A stretch of DNA of 64,000 bases from Eustoma russellianum. Its lineage: Eukaryota; Streptophyta; Magnoliopsida; Gentianales; Gentianaceae. Positions 35,601 through 46,628 of the stretch are shown one piece after another (within the stretch, counting starts at the first letter, position 1; each line of letters starts with the position of its first letter). Where the stretch lies: the NCBI GenBank assembly GCA_036186865.1, contig AP025045.1:14819658-14883657 (forward strand), given 5' to 3'. A model generated the notes under the pieces. The model worked only from the letters and a program-made list of their open reading frames with translations. It did not search any database and had not been told where the DNA came from. Made by a program: the position numbers and the translations under genes.

Positions 35601-36548
35601 GACGTTCCATTTCTGTAAGTCTTTTTTCAGAGCTTGCAGCTTATTATACAGCCCTCGCATTCCACCTGTTGTGGGGTACGAATCCCATGTTGCCTTAACA
35701 AATGCATGAAATTCCTTATGCTCAACCCACATATTCTGAAAGGAAAAAGATTTTGGTCCCTTGAATGATGTTAGCGAAGATTGCAGAAGCAGAGGTGCAT
35801 GATCAGATGTTAAGCGTGGAAGGTTTTTAACACGCAAACTAGGGAACAGACTATTATATGACTCTGAACAAAGCATACGATCTAACCGTCTTCGAACTAT
35901 TCCAAGGCCACGACCACTTGTCCAAGTATAAGCAGAGCCTTTATATGGTAAATCAATTAACTCACAAGACGCCACACAGTCACTGAAGTCCTCCAGCGAA
36001 GACATAGATAGGGTAGAGAGTCCATCATGCTCCGATACTGATAGGAAAGTGTTAAAGTCTCCACCAATTAACCATGGCTCATTATTAGCGTCATGGTGAT
36101 GTTGTAATGAATGCCATAGCCTACGTCGATCAGTTACAGTATGCATTCCATATACTGGTGTGAACCATAGAACCACCTCTGTGCCCACAGTCTGAAATTT
36201 AAAGTGTGAGCATTGTTCGTCATAAACCGTACATAGATGTCTGAGAGATGTCCATGTCCAGAATATCCAAAATTTTCCCCTACAAATTGCTTCAGCATTT
36301 GAAAATTTCAGTTTTCTTTGAAACTGAGCCAAATGCGCAGATTCTTTCTTGGGCTCAATTATCACTAACAACTGCAGTTTATGTAATTTGACAAGCTTGC
36401 GAATGCGAACGAAGGAGTTCGCAATTCCCCGCACATTCCATATGAGACAATTCATTGAGACGAGGAGAAGGGTAAGTTTGAAGATCTGGTCTGTCACTCT
36501 GTAGCTTGAGTGTATGTGCCCAACATTTCTTGTTTCGTGCGGCGTCAT
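32614..36548 (-). pseudogene. LINE ORF2: APE endonuclease, reverse transcriptase, RNase H
   Basis: Starting at 36548, the APE endonuclease has LIWNVRG, WLIGGDFN, RRRLDRML and TSDHAPLLL. The RT has YRPISLANFISK, FVKGRDISDQI, KLDMMKAFDRVNW, GVKQGDPLSP and FADDLL. A zf-RVT region (CPFC..., DHVFLEC) and RNase H (LNTDAAHG, MAEFQAA, IEVDAQGVL) follow. The last RNase H catalytic Asp position reads AHFLA, with His where the family usually has AD. Lesions: a seven-T run at 35381-35387 shifts frame by one; a TGA at about 34199 replaces the usual Gly after KYL; two more shifts lie near 34120 and 33250. The protein cannot be made whole, although each piece is well preserved. Confidence 0.92.
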
Positions 36549-37840
36549 CTCGAAATAGGTATTGGATCCGCAATTTCTTGTAGCAACTGGTCTGTGGACT
36601 GAGTAAAAGAACTATCCTTTCCAGTCAAAGCATCATCCACGTCAACTGCTAGGGTACTGTGTATCATCTGTCTTTGCTGGTCTGCATGAGAGGGTATATC
36701 TGCGTGAATTGTAAGAGGATGCAGAGCGTTGTCTGTGATCTGATCTGTGTGATGTATGTATACTTCTGAATCCGAGTTTGTGGCTTGTAGAATATCATCA
36801 CCTTCTTCTGGAATGTGACCTAAGGATGCACCAATCTTTGCCAAGTCTTGTTTCTCAGATAGTAAAGTTAAGAGAGTATTATCATTTGATGCAGCATTTG
36901 GAGTATGTGGTTGATCTACAACTGTTACAGAGGCATCTGGTATTATAGGATTATCATGTGTCAGCGGAGGAATTTCGTCATGTACATCATCAATCAAAGG
37001 ATCATCATTGTCCTCCTCAACCAGCTGCGTGTGATCAGATTTATTTTTCTTTGGGGTCCATCTTTTGGCTTTTTCCTTCCCTTTGGTTTGTATGGGGGCT
37101 GCATGATTTTCTGGTTCCTGCAGATTGGCATCTGCTGGTTTGCAAGCTTTGGCTTCATGTCCTAGAATGCGGCAGTTAGTGCAGAATAACGGAATATTTT
37201 CATATTCCACTGTAAGGTATATCTCATGTTCTCCTCCTTGAATATGCAACCGGACTGGTAACGTCTTGGAGATATCAACTTCAATACACAATCTCACCAC
37301 TGATGGCCGTAATCCATTAGAGGTAGCAGAGTCTATTTTTAACGGCAATCCAATCATGTGAGCTATATCCCACAAAGCTGATTTATTTTGCAAATATAAT
37401 GGTATACTCCGAATGGATACCCAAATGGGAACTATCGGTTTATCAATCTTGGGATCAAAATCCGGTGTCCATTTCGTCACCCTCATAATATAGCCATTAA
37501 CAGTCCATGAACGACGTAAGAAACACCGATTATAATCTTCTGGATGATGAAAGGTTAGTATAACAAGTTGATCATCCATTAAGCCTAACTTAGGAGTCTG
37601 TTTAAATCCAATTCTTTCCATGCAGGCTGCTAACTGCTTCATATTGGGACGGCCATGCCAGAAAGATCCAACGAGAGTATATTTGAATGGCATTGAGTAG
37701 CGATCTACTTCCTCATTTGTGAATGTTATAGAAGGCATACCTTTGTATCGCGATATGGGCCTGATCGTTGCGGCGGTCTCCATATGAGTAGGGGCCAATG
37801 CTTCTGCAAAAGTTTTCTTGATCGATGGTGTGTCTGACAT
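36545..37840 (-). CDS. LINE ORF1 nucleic-acid-binding protein
   Basis: An intact frame of 431 residues counted from MSDTPSIKKTFAEALA; an in-frame ATG 39 codons upstream (37957) is less likely because the extension is not typical of the family. The N-terminal half has the DUF4283-type pattern of plant LINE ORF1 (LVGSFWHGRPN, LTFHHPEDYNRCF, KWTPDFDP, PIWVSIRSIPL). A CCHC zinc knuckle follows (CTNCRILGHEAKAC), then an acidic low-complexity tail. It would coat LINE RNA in the ribonucleoprotein particle. The stop TGA overlaps the ORF2 ATG as ATGA (36548-36545), a layout that allows reinitiation. Confidence 0.85.
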   Translation of the reverse strand: MSDTPSIKKTFAEALAPTHMETAATIRPISRYKGMPSITFTNEEVDRYSMPFKYTLVGSFWHGRPNMKQLAACMERIGFKQTPKLGLMDDQLVILTFHHPEDYNRCFLRRSWTVNGYIMRVTKWTPDFDPKIDKPIVPIWVSIRSIPLYLQNKSALWDIAHMIGLPLKIDSATSNGLRPSVVRLCIEVDISKTLPVRLHIQGGEHEIYLTVEYENIPLFCTNCRILGHEAKACKPADANLQEPENHAAPIQTKGKEKAKRWTPKKNKSDHTQLVEEDNDDPLIDDVHDEIPPLTHDNPIIPDASVTVVDQPHTPNAASNDNTLLTLLSEKQDLAKIGASLGHIPEEGDDILQATNSDSEVYIHHTDQITDNALHPLTIHADIPSHADQQRQMIHSTLAVDVDDALTGKDSSFTQSTDQLLQEIADPIPISR

Positions 37841-38040
37841 TTTCGGATCAATGCAAACAACAATAAGATTCCAAAAAACAGCGAGCCAAGTGTGGATGCA
37901 AGACAATGCAGTAGCGTAGCAGTGAAACGAATGGAATTTGCGGTGAATTGAAATCAAAGGTGACAGCTTTTGCCATGATGATGCGCCGTCGATGCAGTCT
38001 CCAGAGCCGCCGCCATCTTTTTCCTATTATATATAGATCC

Positions 38041-38082
<42 letters not shown>

Positions 38083-39621
38083 TTATATATATATATATCA
38101 ACATATATATTTTATAATATACTCCAAGTGTGTGTATGTGCGTGTTTATATATATAATATATATATATAGCATGCGTGTAGTGTATATATGTATATATCT
38201 ATTACTCAAACATAGATCTAAACTTTCTTAAAAAGAAATCTTGAACATATTACATGATGATCCAACTTTGATATGAACATAAATACTTAGTATTTGTAAA
38301 ATCATGTAGGATCTAGGAAGAATACTTGCCTTGATTTACTTTCTTACTCTTAGATGCTGATTCCTTCACTTCGATTTGAAGAACACACTTCTCCTCCTTC
38401 TCCTTGGTGTATACGGTTATGATACCCAAAAAGGAGAGTTAGTGTACAACTTATGAAATTAATTATATGGAAGAATCAGACTTAAACTTCATAAAATTCT
38501 TACCTTACTTGCTTTTGATTCTACATGCTACAACCTTCTTGAATCTTTCTTAGTTGATGGAGTGTCGTTTAAAACTTGATGTAGGAGTTGTTATGTGGGT
38601 TGAGTTGAAGAGAAAATCCTCTTCTTGTTTAGAGAATGTATAGCCGAAATTTTAGAGAGGAGAAGGAGGGTTGTTTGGTTGGTTAATGAAGAGGGAGGGT
38701 GGAAGAATAATTGAAATGGTGTAAAGAAAGTGGAAGGATGAGGGAAAGTGAGATGAATAATGTAAAAGAATAATTTTTGTCTTCCTTTTCTTGGTGTATG
38801 GCCGAAAGTAGGAAGGGGTGGGGAAGGGAATAATGTGTGAAATGATAAAGGGAAGATTAAAGAATGATGTTGGGGTTTGAGTAGTGTAAAAAAATAGTAT
38901 AATATGGGTTTTGTCTAGCAAAATTTCGGTTGGGAGGGGGGAAAATAAAGAATAGAAAGTGAATGGAGTGGTTGGGAAGAGATAGAAAGAATGACGGGTA
39001 GTAGCATGTGAGGGGAGACAAAATAAAAAGAGGTGTAAGACTTTAGGGAAAATGGAAGAGTTGTATGTGAGTAAGAGGGAGGGGAGGAAAGAGAAAAAAA
39101 AACTTTAGTGGAGTGATGGGTGGGAAAAGTTAGGTGTAGGTAATGATGAAAAGTAAAAGTGTGTAAGAAGATGGGTAATAAAAGAAAAAGTAGTCTTGAC
39201 TTTTGGTGGGGGGGGGGCGGTCTAGGGTTTTGGGGAAGGAGGAAAAGTTTGTCTTTTGTGCCATGTAGGATAGAGTGGAAGAAAATGTGATAAAAGTATG
39301 TATTAGAATTATCGAACGGGTATTTTTATTTGGTTTATTTTATATTTACTCACTTATATTGCTACCGACTAATTTCTTTTAATACCTTGTATGTCCGATA
39401 CAGTCATTAGCTAGTCTCATCCAGTCTCGTTATATCCGTTAACTTATCTTACGGTTATTTTTCCGAGTGTTTCTAACCCCAATGTTTAATATCGATGTCT
39501 TTATTGATTCTAAATAAAATTTTAAATTACACCAAAATCTTATCGACATCGCATTTGCGTTCTATTTTCCATCATTTTATTTCATTTCCACTAACCTGGA
39601 ATCTCGGGTCGTAACATAAAT

Positions 39622-40110
39622 GCTCCAATCTGGCTGCAGTCCGATCATTTTCGAGAAAACTTGAATTCTGTTTTAACCAAGAATTGTTCAAGGTCAGGGC
39701 CTTTTGGAAACATAAACTAGACATCCTAAGGAGCGTTTTGAAATAAATTTCAACCTTTTTGGTTAAGTATTCAAAGAGAAACACATTTTCCAATTTCAGC
39801 AACATTATGTCCAATTCTGTCCAGATTGACCATCTGAATCTTTTTATTTGTTTGAAAGGTAAAATGATCTTATGTTTGTCTAATTTTTGGAGAGAGTCTT
39901 TTCAACACATTTAAGTTCTGAAAATTTTCATAATTTTTGGAGTTGTGTACAAAGGTTTTTGAATTTTTCAAAAACAGGTTCTGAATCTGAGGTAGTCTCT
40001 GATTCTGTTTTCAAAGGGGATTTTTATCAAGGGTAGTAGTGTAATTTCCGCTAACCATTATTCACCCCTCCTCCCTCTAGTGGTGTTTATTGCAGGTGCA
40101 CGGTCCAACA
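39622..40110 (+). repeat. 5' LTR of copia element D, second part
   Basis: It continues the LTR after element G. It aligns with 63030-63520 and ends TGCACGGTCCAACA. The TSD copy TAAAT is at 39617-39621. Confidence 0.9.
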
Positions 40111-40112
40111 AT

Positions 40113-40124
40113 TGGTATTAGAGC
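40113..40124 (+). other. primer-binding site of copia D
   Basis: TGGTATTAGAGC, one mismatch from the initiator tRNA-Met type TGGTATCAGAGC, two bases after the LTR end. Confidence 0.8.
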
Positions 40125-40155
40125 GAGGTTCACACCACTCAAAGAAGCAAGATTC

Positions 40156-43100
40156 TGTAAAGAAAAAGGAGTTTGAGTGATTTCAAAATACATGATTTAA
40201 GCGAAATGCATGACATATTTCATGTTGTTGCACATAACTTGCCTTATATAGTTCATATATAATGTTGCTGTACTAACGAGCCATGAAGCTTTAAAGCTTA
40301 CATCAAAAGGCAAATTTGTTGTGTTTGAACTATTTTCAGGTGCCACCATTAATGAACTAAACTAGTTCATTAAGTGAAGTACTTAGTTAATTAAACTAAG
40401 TAGTTCATTAAAGGAAGCAATATTTGAAAAAGGCACAAAGGCAACAAGGTGAAGAAAGGAAAGTCTTCCACTCTCCTCTCCACACATATATCACACGCCA
40501 TTACCATATATATATATATATACTTTCAGATTTTTTGAAAAAGGCACATACACATTTATTCCAACGTACTACCGACACGTTATATAATTTATGTACGTAC
40601 GTTAACGTCATACCACCATACTTAACTCATATTTATGAGTATATTCAGGTCTTATATCATATGATATAAGTCATGGTGATAACAAATTTAATACGATACG
40701 TTAAAAGGTTCTAAACTGAAAATTGTCGTATCGGGCGAATACCGAAACTTCGCCAACGTGTCACGTACTTGCCATAAATAGATGGCCAGCCCCTACACTT
40801 CAAAAATAGCCATAAATTTCGTGGCTTTCATGATATGTACAGCCATAAAATCATTCCATGTTGGCACACACAAATCACCCCACATTAAGGCCAAATTGTG
40901 GAGATTCCAATTTCAATTTTGTCATATGTTTTGGGCGCCACTTTAAGATCAGCTAAGTGCTGAATATTAAAGTTTAATTTATGTATATTACATGCAACAT
41001 AATGTATATAACATGTGCAAAAAGTTTGAATTTAATTAGAGAAAAATCAGGTAATCGATAAACGTCGAAAATTCAGTTTTCTACGTACACGACACATGGA
41101 ACGTTTTTGGCACATCATATAACATGTATCTAGACACTTTTTACATATTTCATACATCTCAAAGTGTTCTAGAAAATTCAATTAAGGGCTGATTGGAATA
41201 TACCATGTGTATATAATTAAATATGCACTATTTTACAAAGTTTGCAAAAATAAAATTCAGCACATGCACAAATCTATTTCACACGCCTATTCCAGCTGAG
41301 TTGGAGCATATGTGGAGCTTTGTTGGCATCTTGATTGGTCAATAATAAAGCATGCAATGTTGGTGACTTAAAGAAAGAAACTACAAAAGGTAACATTTCA
41401 AATCTTGTCACAATTGTGACACATGCAAAAAATTCAGCATGCGTGCTAAAGAGCTGGCCAAATTTATTCCCATTATAAGCCATATTTTGTTGTCTTGAAA
41501 CATGTGGATAATTGGGAGATATTTTGGAAGGGTTTTGAATATTCTAAGGAAACAAATAAGGTGATATTTTCAAATATCACACATGCTGAAAATTTCAGCA
41601 TGTGTGGATGTATAGTGGCCAAAAATTTGGCCTCATTGGTGTCCAATTGTTATTCCATAAATGATAAGAATATTGTATATTAAATGGTGATTGAATTATT
41701 CTTTGATTTCTTGGATTAAATAAATGTAAAATAGGCAATATGTTGAATAAAAGGTGAATGTTACACATGCTGAAATTTCAGCATGTGCAAGACTCATTAT
41801 GGCCGAAATTTTCATGCCTTCTTGGAGAAAATTGCCTAGCTAATTTTGGGTGATAATCTTGTAAATTATGGTAATCATTTTATGATGATTTTGGCACATG
41901 TTTTAAGTGTTATTCTCAGATTTGTCTAGTCATCAAGTGATGACAACATCCAACCAATCAATGAGTGCCAAGTAAGCAAGAGCTTAATGATCATCCAATG
42001 AGAACATGCCAAGTAAGCAAAGACATGTCACAATGATGCCATATACTCTTCCAAGGACTTAGAAGATAATTTTCAAGAGGGAAAAAGAAGCATAGGGGGC
42101 GGCCAACTCAAGATAAAAAGAGAAGAAGAGACAAAACAAAAACAAGAACAAGTCTTGCAAATTCTAAGATCAAAAACGTTTAGCACCTTCTTTTCTACAC
42201 TCTCTTTCTTTCTTCTCTCTAAAAGCCTATTGTACTTACATTCATATACTTGAATAGGCTTCATATATTCCACCACATATTCTTTATCATTGTAAAAGAT
42301 TGATCAAGGTGTGATCAATCTTAGACTTGCAAGGTGGTGGTGTTCGTGTGCATTGTATTCACATACAAGGTTTGTAAAGGGTTGGAGTTGGTGTGTAGCT
42401 CCATAAACCCTGTGGTAAGGTGTTCTTTGTGTTGTGTGATTAGTGTGAACCGAGGAAGGTGTCCTCGAAGACTGGAGTAGGTTGTTTATAACCGAACTAG
42501 TATAAAATTCTTGGTGTCATTTACTTTCAGCACTTACTTTCAATTTCAGCACTGTTTATCGTTTTTGATCACGTTCGTAAAAATAGTAAACGAATTTCAA
42601 AAATTACGAAACTTTCCAGAATCATAGAAACACATCCTAAGGTTAATTTGGCATAAGTTTCAACCCTTTTGGATAAGTATAAGTCATCCAAACGTCCAAA
42701 GTTCTGAGACTAGTGCAGTCTGATTTTCAGGCTTGCAAAGGTTGAGACTTTGATCGTATTTGACTAACTTCCCAAAAGAATTTTTCAAAAATATTTCAAC
42801 TCATTTAAATAAAACTTATAAGGGGTTAGTCTTTAAATTTTCAGAACATTTGGAGTTACGTACAAATAGGAATTAATTTTTCAAATCACACTACAGTTTC
42901 TGGCAGATTTGCGCAATCTGGCCTCCAACAAATTTTCAAGGGGTTAGAGGTTGAATTTAAATCTGAAATTTTTAGGAGACACTCATAACATAAGAGACTA
43001 AGTTATCTCAAAATTTCAGAATTTTTGAAGACCTGCAACCTAGTTTTCAAAACGTTTTAAAATTGGTCCTGAAAACAGAAACTGTTTTTTTGAAGTTGAG

Positions 43101-43186
43101 TTCTTGGTCTAAAACTATTTTAAAAATCACATTTTCCGCACCAACTATTCAACCCCCCCTTCTAGTGGTGCCTTGCAGATGCTACA
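40156..43186 (+). repeat. 5' LTR of element E (3031 bp)
   Basis: It starts TGTAAAGAAAAAGGAG and ends GCAGATGCTACA. About 376 bp longer than the 3' LTR because of a block at roughly 40780-41160, which includes a possible TATA-like CATAAATAG (40773-40781). It contains diverged repeats centred on GCTGAAATTTCAGC palindromes (about 41419, 41579, 41763) and two hairpins with AGGTG loops (42296-42322, 42451-42467). Confidence 0.9.
42296..42467 (+). promoter_or_regulatory. two leader hairpins with AGGTG loop in element E
   Basis: Hairpin 1 is AAGATTGATCA/TGATCAATCTT with loop AGGTG (42296-42322). Hairpin 2 is CGAGGA/TCCTCG with loop AGGTG (42451-42467). Element D has CCAAGGAA/TTCCTTGG around the same loop at 62753-62773, so the second stem co-varies between families. 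A role in packaging or translation is speculative. Confidence 0.55.
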
Positions 43187-43188
43187 AG

Positions 43189-43200
43189 TGGTATTAGAGT
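43189..43200 (+). other. primer-binding site of element E
   Basis: TGGTATTAGAGT follows the 5' LTR after two bases, a diverged initiator tRNA-Met site. Confidence 0.7.
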
Positions 43201-43242
43201 GCAGGAACACTCATATCAAAAGGATCTAATGATCTAAGTGAG

Positions 43243-45155
43243 ATGGCAACCACAAATTTCAAAACCGAACAAGAAGGTATATTGAGTCAAAGGCCTCATC
43301 TCTTTGACGGTGAGCCTTTCATTCAATGAAAATTAAGAATGAAGCTTTTTCTTATGGAAATTGATATTGATCTTTGGTCAATTATAGAAGATGATCCTTT
43401 TGTTCTATCAAAGTTATCCACTGTAGATGGAGTCACACTAGAAGTCGTTAAGCCTAGACAAGAGTATACTAGTGAGGATAAAAAGAGACTAAGCATGAAC
43501 GCTAGGCCTATGCAGTTACTTTTAAATGGATTAAGTAAAAGTGAGTCTAGCTATGTCTCAAATTGTTCTAGTGCTCAAGAAATGTGGAGAATACTTGAAA
43601 TGAAACACGAAGACACTAGTCAAGTAAAAGAGTCCAAGATCAACATGCTTATGTCCACACTCGAGTCATTTAAATTATTGCCTAATGAATCTATCGTTGA
43701 TATGGATCTTCGCTTGACTAACATTTATAATTCTCTTGAGTCTCTTGGAAAAGCCTTTACTATGCAGGAAAAGGTACAAAAAGTCTTGCAAAGCCTTTCA
43801 TCCGAGTGGGACCCTAAAGTAACAGCAATAGAAGAAAGCAAAGAAACTAAGTCAATCAAGATGGAAGAATTAATTGGATCACTTAAGGTTTATGAGAACA
43901 AACTCACCATAAGGAAATCGGAATCATCAAAACAAGGTAAAGCTATTGCATTTAAATCAAATGAATACGTCTCTACTTCTTCCAATCACGTAGATGATAG
44001 TGATTCTGAATCGGATAACGATGACTTAATTTTATTGGCTAAAGGCTTAAGAAAATTCATGAGAAAGTCGTTTAGAAATAAAACTAAGGTCACTTCGACT
44101 AAAAGAAATAAGAACAAGACAAACGATAAGGATGTTAAATGTTATGAATGCGGTAAACTTGGACATTTATCATATGACTGCCCTAATAAAGACAAGCAAA
44201 CAAATAAATACCCTGACAAGGATCAGAACAAGAATAGACTCGTCTCAGAACCTAAGCAAAGGAAACGAGCTCTCAAAGCCTCCACTTGGAGTGATACATC
44301 AGATTCCGAGACTGCACAAGTATGCTTTGTGTTCAAAGCATCAAACGAGGTATCATCTGACATTGATTCTGACTCTGAGCCTTCTTATGATGATCTTTTA
44401 GTCAGTACTTAGAATTGCATAAATTTACTAAGACTCTCGCAAAAGAAAAGAAGCGATTAATTGAAGACAAGAAACTGTTAGAATCTTCTAACGAGAATCT
44501 TGTCGCTCAATTAAACAATTCAAAGGAAGAGTCATCATGCATCATTACTGCATTAAAGACAGAGATCTCATCATTGACCACACAAAATAATGAAATGAAA
44601 TCCGAGATTTCAAGTTTGAAATCAAGGAATACAGACTTAGAGAAAATGATGAAACAGTTTGATACGGGATCTAACATGCTAGATCGTATTATTTTATCAC
44701 AAAAGCATAATAGTGATAAAACGGGTTTAGGATACATTGAAACAAATGAAGTATCCATTAAACCAACCAAGTTTGTTGTGTCTAAGAAAGTAGACACCCC
44801 AAAACCAAAAACGGCATCTAAGATGACACAAAGACCCCCTCTCCCCTCATCTCGTCATACTTCTTCTTCATATCATGAGAAATACAATTTTGTTCCATAT
44901 AGATATGAGAAGAAATAAGTGATGCATACACATCATCCATTTCATTCATCTAGATCACGCACTACGCACACTAACACAAGGACATATCAAAAACGTACTA
45001 CATATAATGAGTATAAAGGAGTTCTTGGCCAAATGCCTAAAGTGCACTCACCACATGTTTACTACATTGCACCTTCATCTACATTCTTGCCATTTGCTAG
45101 ACCGAGAAGGATCACCCAAGTATGGGTACCGAAAGTTACTTTTACTAAAAGGTGA
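43243..45155 (+). pseudogene. copia gag of element E, broken
   Basis: ATG at 43243 starts MATTNFKTEQEG and ends at a TGA (43327-43329) where element D has Trp (VHWKLRM), so Trp became a stop. The frame continues as KLRMKLFLMEIDIDLWS and MLMSTLESFKLLPNES to a CCHC zinc knuckle (CYECGKLGHLSYDC, 44140-44181). A frameshift near 44400 leads to a charged, probably coiled-coil segment (HKFTKTLAKEKKRL to 44918). A third piece ends in VWVPKVTFTKR at 45155. Gag would form the virus-like particle and bind the RNA. Confidence 0.88.
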
Positions 45156-45210
45156 ATAACTAACTCGTAAGGACCCAAAATTAAAAGGGTACCTAAATCA
45201 TTTTTACACA

Positions 45211-46625
45211 TTGCAGGGAACCCACACATCAAAAGATACATCAATCAAATGGTTCCTTGACAGTGGTTGCTCGAGGCACATGGCGGGTGACCCGAGCCTA
45301 TTCACGAAATTAAAGAAGGTCACAAAAGGCGGATCCGTGACCTTTGGAAACAACAACAAAGGCAAGATCATCGGAAAAGGTACAATTGGAAACCCAAGCA
45401 CTCTTCAAATCTCCAACGTCTTTTTGGTAAGCAACTTATCTTATAATCTTCTTAGCATTTCGCAATTCATTGACAATGGTTTTGATGTGTGTTTTACTCA
45501 CCCATATTGCAATATAATAAATAAAAATGGAGAAACAGTCTTAAAAGGAAAACGGGAAGGGAACATTTTTACGCTTTCTATGGATGATATGTTAGACGCT
45601 AAGGTTAAGTGTTTCATGTCAAATGAGCCTAACACAAATTTGTGGCATAGACGTTTAGGACATATTGGCATCTCTACACTAGAAAAACTCCAACGAAAGA
45701 ACCTAATACGAGGATTGTCTACACTTGAGTTAGACAACTTTCAGTTGTGTGAATCTTGCATAAAAGGCAAACAAACACGCGAGTCACTTAAACCTAAAAA
45801 TGAAATAAGCATGACTAGAGTTTTAGAATTATTACACATTGATTTGTTTGGTCCTAGTCGCACTACGAGTCTTGGTGGGCGTCACTATGCTTGCATGATT
45901 GTTGATGATTTTTCTCGTTATACTTGGACTTTGTTTCTTGCACATAAGGATGATAGTGCCATTGAGATTGCGAACTAATAAAACAACTTGAAAATCAATA
46001 CGGTGTCAATGTGAAAAAGATAAGAAGCGATAGAGGCGGTGAGTTTAAAAATAAGGACATGATTTCATTTTACGAAGAAAAAGGAATTAAACATGAGTTT
46101 TCGCCACCTAGAACTCCACAATTAAATGGAGTAGTAGAAAGAAAGAATAGAACATTACAAGAAATTGTTAGAACTATGTTGTGCGAAAATAAATTGCCTA
46201 GATTTTTGTGGGCGGAAGCCGTAAACTGTGCATGCTACATAGTAAATCGCTTATCCATTAGAAAGAAAATAAATAAGACGCCTTATGAGATATTAAATGA
46301 TCGCATGCCTAAAATTGACTATTTTCGTGTGTTTGGATGCAAATGTTTTGTTTTAAATACAAAAGACAATTTAGATAAATTTGAATCTAAATCAATTGAA
46401 TGCATCTTTGTTGGATATTCTGTAAATTCGAAAGCATATAGGTGTTATGATCCTCTCACTAGACAAATTATAGAATCTATTCATGTGAAGTTTAATGAAT
46501 TTGGTGAGATTGATAAAGATAAAGAATATGATGATGATTTTGAATTGAAACCCATGTTGAATGATGATGATGGCACATTTGATATGGATCATATGCATGA
46601 TACACTAGAAATGCATGATCACTAA
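45211..46625 (+). pseudogene. copia protease and integrase of element E
   Basis: The protease active site is LDSG in WFLDSGCSRHMAGD. Integrase follows: HHCC zinc region (LWHRRLGHIG, CESCIKGK), then the core Asp residues (HIDLFGPS, RSDRGGEF) and Glu (GVVERKNRT), and FLWAEAVNCACYIVNR. A shift near 45975 separates AIEIAN from the QYGVNVKKIRSDRG part. A TAA at 46623-46625 interrupts the linker to RT in the same frame. Confidence 0.9.
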
Positions 46626-46628
46626 GAA

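Larger units (their letters stand above)
32026..38027 (-). mobile_element. near full-length L1-type LINE
   Basis: Minus-strand order: 5' UTR of about 190 bp (38027-37841), ORF1, ORF2 and a 3' UTR of about 590 bp (32613-32026) with repeated CAAGGTTTTA words. There is no poly(A); the 3' end runs directly into TA repeats. TSD TAGATCCG(TA)n is at 31932 and 38034. The insertion lies in the 5' LTR of element G and so is younger than it. Confidence 0.9.
24406..39616 (-). mobile_element. non-autonomous Tekay-type gypsy element G
   Basis: Two LTRs of about 4.25 kb flank only 690 bp of internal sequence. TSD TAAAT is at 24401-24405 and 39617-39621. On the minus strand the order is 5' LTR (39616 to 29347, split by a LINE), primer-binding site, short internal region, polypurine tract, 3' LTR (28656 to 24406). 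No gag or pol is present, so mobilisation would need proteins from a related element. The LTR family matches the solo LTR at 6699-10144. Confidence 0.9.
29347..39616 (-). repeat. 5' LTR of element G, interrupted by a LINE
   Basis: It aligns with 24406-28656 throughout. Its inner terminus reads TATAGCGCCCC in place of TGTAGCGCCCC, so one terminal base has mutated. The LTR is split in its (TA)n tract: 29347-32025 and about 38028-39616 are LTR, and the middle is a LINE. Close similarity of the two LTRs by eye suggests a fairly recent insertion. Confidence 0.9.
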
